Shown here: piece after piece, positions 61,950-64,000 of the stretch
Layout: the number at the start of each line of letters is the position of its first letter
Position numbering within the stretch: the stretch's first letter is position 1
Source: an uncultured Gammaproteobacteria bacterium
GTDB lineage: Bacteria; Pseudomonadota; Gammaproteobacteria; Arenicellales; Poriferihabitantaceae
Assembly (NCBI GenBank): GCA_937992195.1
Contig: CALKKV010000022.1
Coordinates: 1 to 64,000 of the forward strand
Direction of reading: 5' to 3'
Length of the DNA: 64,000 nucleotides
Notes under the pieces: generated by a model
Databases searched by the model: none
Told to the model about the DNA's origin: nothing
Seen by the model: the letters and a program-made list of their open reading frames with translations, nothing else
Translations under genes and position numbers: made by a program

Positions 61950-63563
61950 TCAGGCGTTAGAATTTTTTAATTCTTCCGCCAGCTTTTCAGCAAGCATCAT
62001 TACTGGTGCGTTAGTGTTTCCGGATATTACCGTCGGGAAAATGGACGCATCGATAACCCGCAGATTCTGCACTCCGTAAACCTTGGCAGTGCTATCCACT
62101 ACAGCGGTTTTTTCGTCAGGACCCATGATGCAAGTGCTGGTAGGGTGATAAACGGTGTCGCTGGTTTGCCGAATATAATCTTTGATTTCATCCTCGCTGC
62201 TAACGCGCTCTCCGGGTTTGAATTCACTGACGATAACCTCGCGAAGCGCTGGGGCTTGCGCCATTTTGCGGAGGAATTGAAAACCCTCTACCATTTCAGT
62301 CATATCTTCTTCCGTGGATAAGTAGTTAGGGCGAATATGTGGCGGCTCAAGAGGGTTGGCCGAACGTAGATTCAACTCACCGCGACTGCTTGGTCGGCAC
62401 TGACAAATACAGTTAACAAAGCCAGCAAAAGGATCCGGTCTGATAATCGGCCGTTTACCGACTGGAGCGGTTTGATAAGTGACAGGGCAGAAATAGAACT
62501 GCAAGTTTGGCCTTGTGCGTTGCGGGCTGCTGCGAAAGAAGCCCCCCGCTTGATTGACGCCGATAGAAAGAGGGCCGCGCCTCGTTAGAATATATTGTAG
62601 TCCAGCGGAAAGTTTCCCCCACCAGGGTGCAAGCTGATTGTTTACGGTTGGTTTTGTAGAATGATAATAATGCGAAATAGCCAGATGGTCCTGCAGGTTT
62701 TTGCCAACCGCCGGGGCATGCTGAATTGTTGGAATGCCCATCGACTGTAATTGATCGCTATCGCCAACCCCGGATAGCATAAGAAGCTGAGGGGAGTTAA
62801 TCGCGCCGCCGCTTATGATGACTTCTTTGTTCGCCCGCATCTGTTTGATCTGTCCACCTTGCACATATTCAACCCCGGTAGCTTTGGTGTGATCAAATAA
62901 AATACGACTCACGTGGGCATTCGATTCAAGCTGCATGTTTGGACGTTTTAATGCAGGATGCAAATATGCTTTAGCTGCCGACATACGAAATCCGTTTTTT
63001 GCCGTAATCTGATATTCCCCCACCCCTTCTTGATCGGCGCCATTGAAGTCAGGATTGCGCGGAATACCGCATTGTTCAGCGGCATCCATAAAATGCTGAT
63101 TGATCGGATGATATTGTGCGCTGACGTCGTCGACATAAAGCGGACCTTCTCCGCCTCGCCACTCGTCAGCGCCTCGAGAATTGGTTTCAGATTTCCGAAA
63201 GAATGGCAGCACATCTTTCGCCGCCCAGCCGTCATTGCCCAGCGCAGCCCAGTCATCATAATCGGCGTGTTGGCCACGGATATAGACCATGGCATTGATT
63301 GAACTGGAACCGCCCAACACTTTGCCTCTGGGCCAGTAGCTTTCTCGATTATTTAAACCGGGTTCCGGATCAGTTTGATACGCCCAGTTTACCGTCTTGT
63401 CAAAGAATACTTTACCGTAGCCAAGCGGAGTCTGGATCCAGAATTTGCGATCGCTGCCGCCTGCTTCCAGGATACAAACCGAGTACTTTCCACTTTCAGA
63501 AAGACGGTTTGCCAATACACAACCGGCAGAGCCCGCGCCAACAATTATGTAATCGACTTGCAT
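61950..63563 (-). CDS. GMC family FAD-dependent oxidoreductase (choline/alcohol dehydrogenase-like)
   Basis: A 537-residue flavoprotein of the glucose-methanol-choline family. The FAD motif 'YIIVGAGSAGCVLANRLSE' opens the protein, 'RGKVLGGSSSINAMVYIRG' is GMC signature 1, 'ISGGAINSPQLLMLSGVG' is signature 2, and the active-site 'YHPTSTCIMGP' and 'SGNTNAPVMMLAEKLA' are near the C-terminus. It resembles choline dehydrogenase BetA but no betB or betI is adjacent, so another alcohol is equally likely. It is convergent with degV. Confidence 0.92.
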   Translation of the reverse strand: MQVDYIIVGAGSAGCVLANRLSESGKYSVCILEAGGSDRKFWIQTPLGYGKVFFDKTVNWAYQTDPEPGLNNRESYWPRGKVLGGSSSINAMVYIRGQHADYDDWAALGNDGWAAKDVLPFFRKSETNSRGADEWRGGEGPLYVDDVSAQYHPINQHFMDAAEQCGIPRNPDFNGADQEGVGEYQITAKNGFRMSAAKAYLHPALKRPNMQLESNAHVSRILFDHTKATGVEYVQGGQIKQMRANKEVIISGGAINSPQLLMLSGVGDSDQLQSMGIPTIQHAPAVGKNLQDHLAISHYYHSTKPTVNNQLAPWWGKLSAGLQYILTRRGPLSIGVNQAGGFFRSSPQRTRPNLQFYFCPVTYQTAPVGKRPIIRPDPFAGFVNCICQCRPSSRGELNLRSANPLEPPHIRPNYLSTEEDMTEMVEGFQFLRKMAQAPALREVIVSEFKPGERVSSEDEIKDYIRQTSDTVYHPTSTCIMGPDEKTAVVDSTAKVYGVQNLRVIDASIFPTVISGNTNAPVMMLAEKLAEELKNSNA

Positions 63564-63734
63564 GTAATTGGCTTAGAGAATTTGCTGAAGTTGACTATAA
63601 AAAATGGGTTCTGGCAAGAGTTCTCTGATTGTCGGTTGTAAGGCAATCATCCGGAGCCGGGATAGCGGAATCTATGGCTAAATTTAGATTGCTGATATCA
63701 TCCGCTTATACCCTCAAGCTGAAAATTTTGCGCA

Positions 63735-64000
63735 ATGACAACTGATGAAACCGTAACTTCGATAACTCCCGCCGAGATCAAACCGCTGATTTCAATTGAT
63801 GATGTAACCAAGCTGGATGTGCGTGTCGGCACGATTACTGCAGTCGATGAAGTTGCTGCTTCCCGGAAACTGATGAAACTGACGGTTGACTTTGGCGACC
63901 ATCAGAGATCAATACTATCGGGAATTCGTCAAGAGAGAGCTGACCCAACCGAGATTAAAGGCTCGCAAGCGTTGTTTATCCTAAACCTGCCAGAACGCAA
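63735..64000 (+). CDS. tRNA-binding domain protein (MetRS C-terminal/CsaA-like), cut by window edge
   Basis: From the ATG at 63735 the frame is open to the window edge (88 codons). After a 20-residue polar N-terminus the sequence 'LDVRVGTITAVDEVAASRKL' and 'GDHQRSILSGIRQER' matches the OB-fold EMAPII/Trbp111 tRNA-binding domain, found at the C-terminus of methionyl-tRNA synthetase and in stand-alone forms such as CsaA and YgjH. As a start codon lies close before the domain, a stand-alone protein is likely; a split MetRS C-terminal piece is the alternative. The rest is outside the window. Confidence 0.85.
   Translation, partial: MTTDETVTSITPAEIKPLISIDDVTKLDVRVGTITAVDEVAASRKLMKLTVDFGDHQRSILSGIRQERADPTEIKGSQALFILNLPER

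Noticed and set aside
61950-63563. Choline dehydrogenase BetA of a glycine betaine operon
   Set aside because: Neither betB, betI nor a choline transporter is adjacent, and the GMC family is too broad to name the substrate.

Overview
The window is a chromosomal segment of a gammaproteobacterium. The lineage markers are the order smc-zipA-ligA, an HflD, a FadE of the long gammaproteobacterial type, a periplasmic fatty acid cis/trans isomerase, and the order rpmF-plsX-fabH-fabG-acpP-fabF-mltG-tmk-holB-pilZ-tatD followed by erpA-clpS-clpA. The pilZ ortholog and the use of SMC rather than MukB point towards a Pseudomonas- or Oceanospirillum-like, probably free-living aquatic relative and away from Enterobacterales. 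This placement is inferred from gene content; no rRNA or tRNA gene is visible to confirm it.

Layout. 1-3000 is a loosely packed, AT-richer block of small accessory enzymes (two GNAT acetyltransferases, PhzF-like, VOC/glyoxalase). 3100-7400 holds PPK2, a DUF192 protein and an S9 peptidase translationally coupled to hflD. 7600-12000 is a beta-oxidation pair (fadE plus long-chain acyl-CoA synthetase). 12100-17950 carries azlCD, a DMT exporter, oxyR, hspQ and a chromate resistance pair (rhodanese-ChrB plus ChrA). 17960-26600 holds a DUF255 thioredoxin-fold protein, lgt, a DUF4124 coiled-coil protein, an ECF sigma/anti-sigma pair divergent from a DUF4399 protein, and the cis/trans isomerase lipoprotein. 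26960-37400 is smc, zipA, ligA, a glutaredoxin-like gene, a D-lactate/glycolate dehydrogenase and alkB. 37400-41260 is a leftward cluster of DAHP synthase, ATP sulfurylase, thioredoxin reductase and Smr. 41430-50850 is the fatty-acid/phospholipid/DNA-replication cluster, driven by a near-consensus promoter. 50900-54600 has yggX, erpA, clpS and clpA. 54620-64000 is mixed metabolism: MFS, enoyl-CoA hydratase, propionyl-CoA synthetase, gshB, acyltransferase 3, DegV, a GMC oxidoreductase and the start of a tRNA-binding-domain gene cut by the right edge.

How the genes work together. Several blocks concern acyl chains: FadE and FadD-like degrade them, PlsX/FabH/FabG/AcpP/FabF make them, Lgt moves them onto lipoproteins, and CTI isomerises them in membrane lipids under stress. 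A second theme is redox and iron-sulfur stress: OxyR, TrxB, glutaredoxin-like protein, GshB, YggX and ErpA. No mobile element, CRISPR array, phage gene, toxin-antitoxin pair or recognisable defence system was seen. The points most worth a second look are non-canonical features of otherwise familiar regions: the fab cluster has no fabD, pabC or yceD; zipA has a linker of several hundred residues; nested inverted repeats lie between sigma and anti-sigma genes; tandem hairpins lie between rpmF and plsX; and an unrecognised 81-codon frame with an internal hairpin overlaps the erpA start codon.
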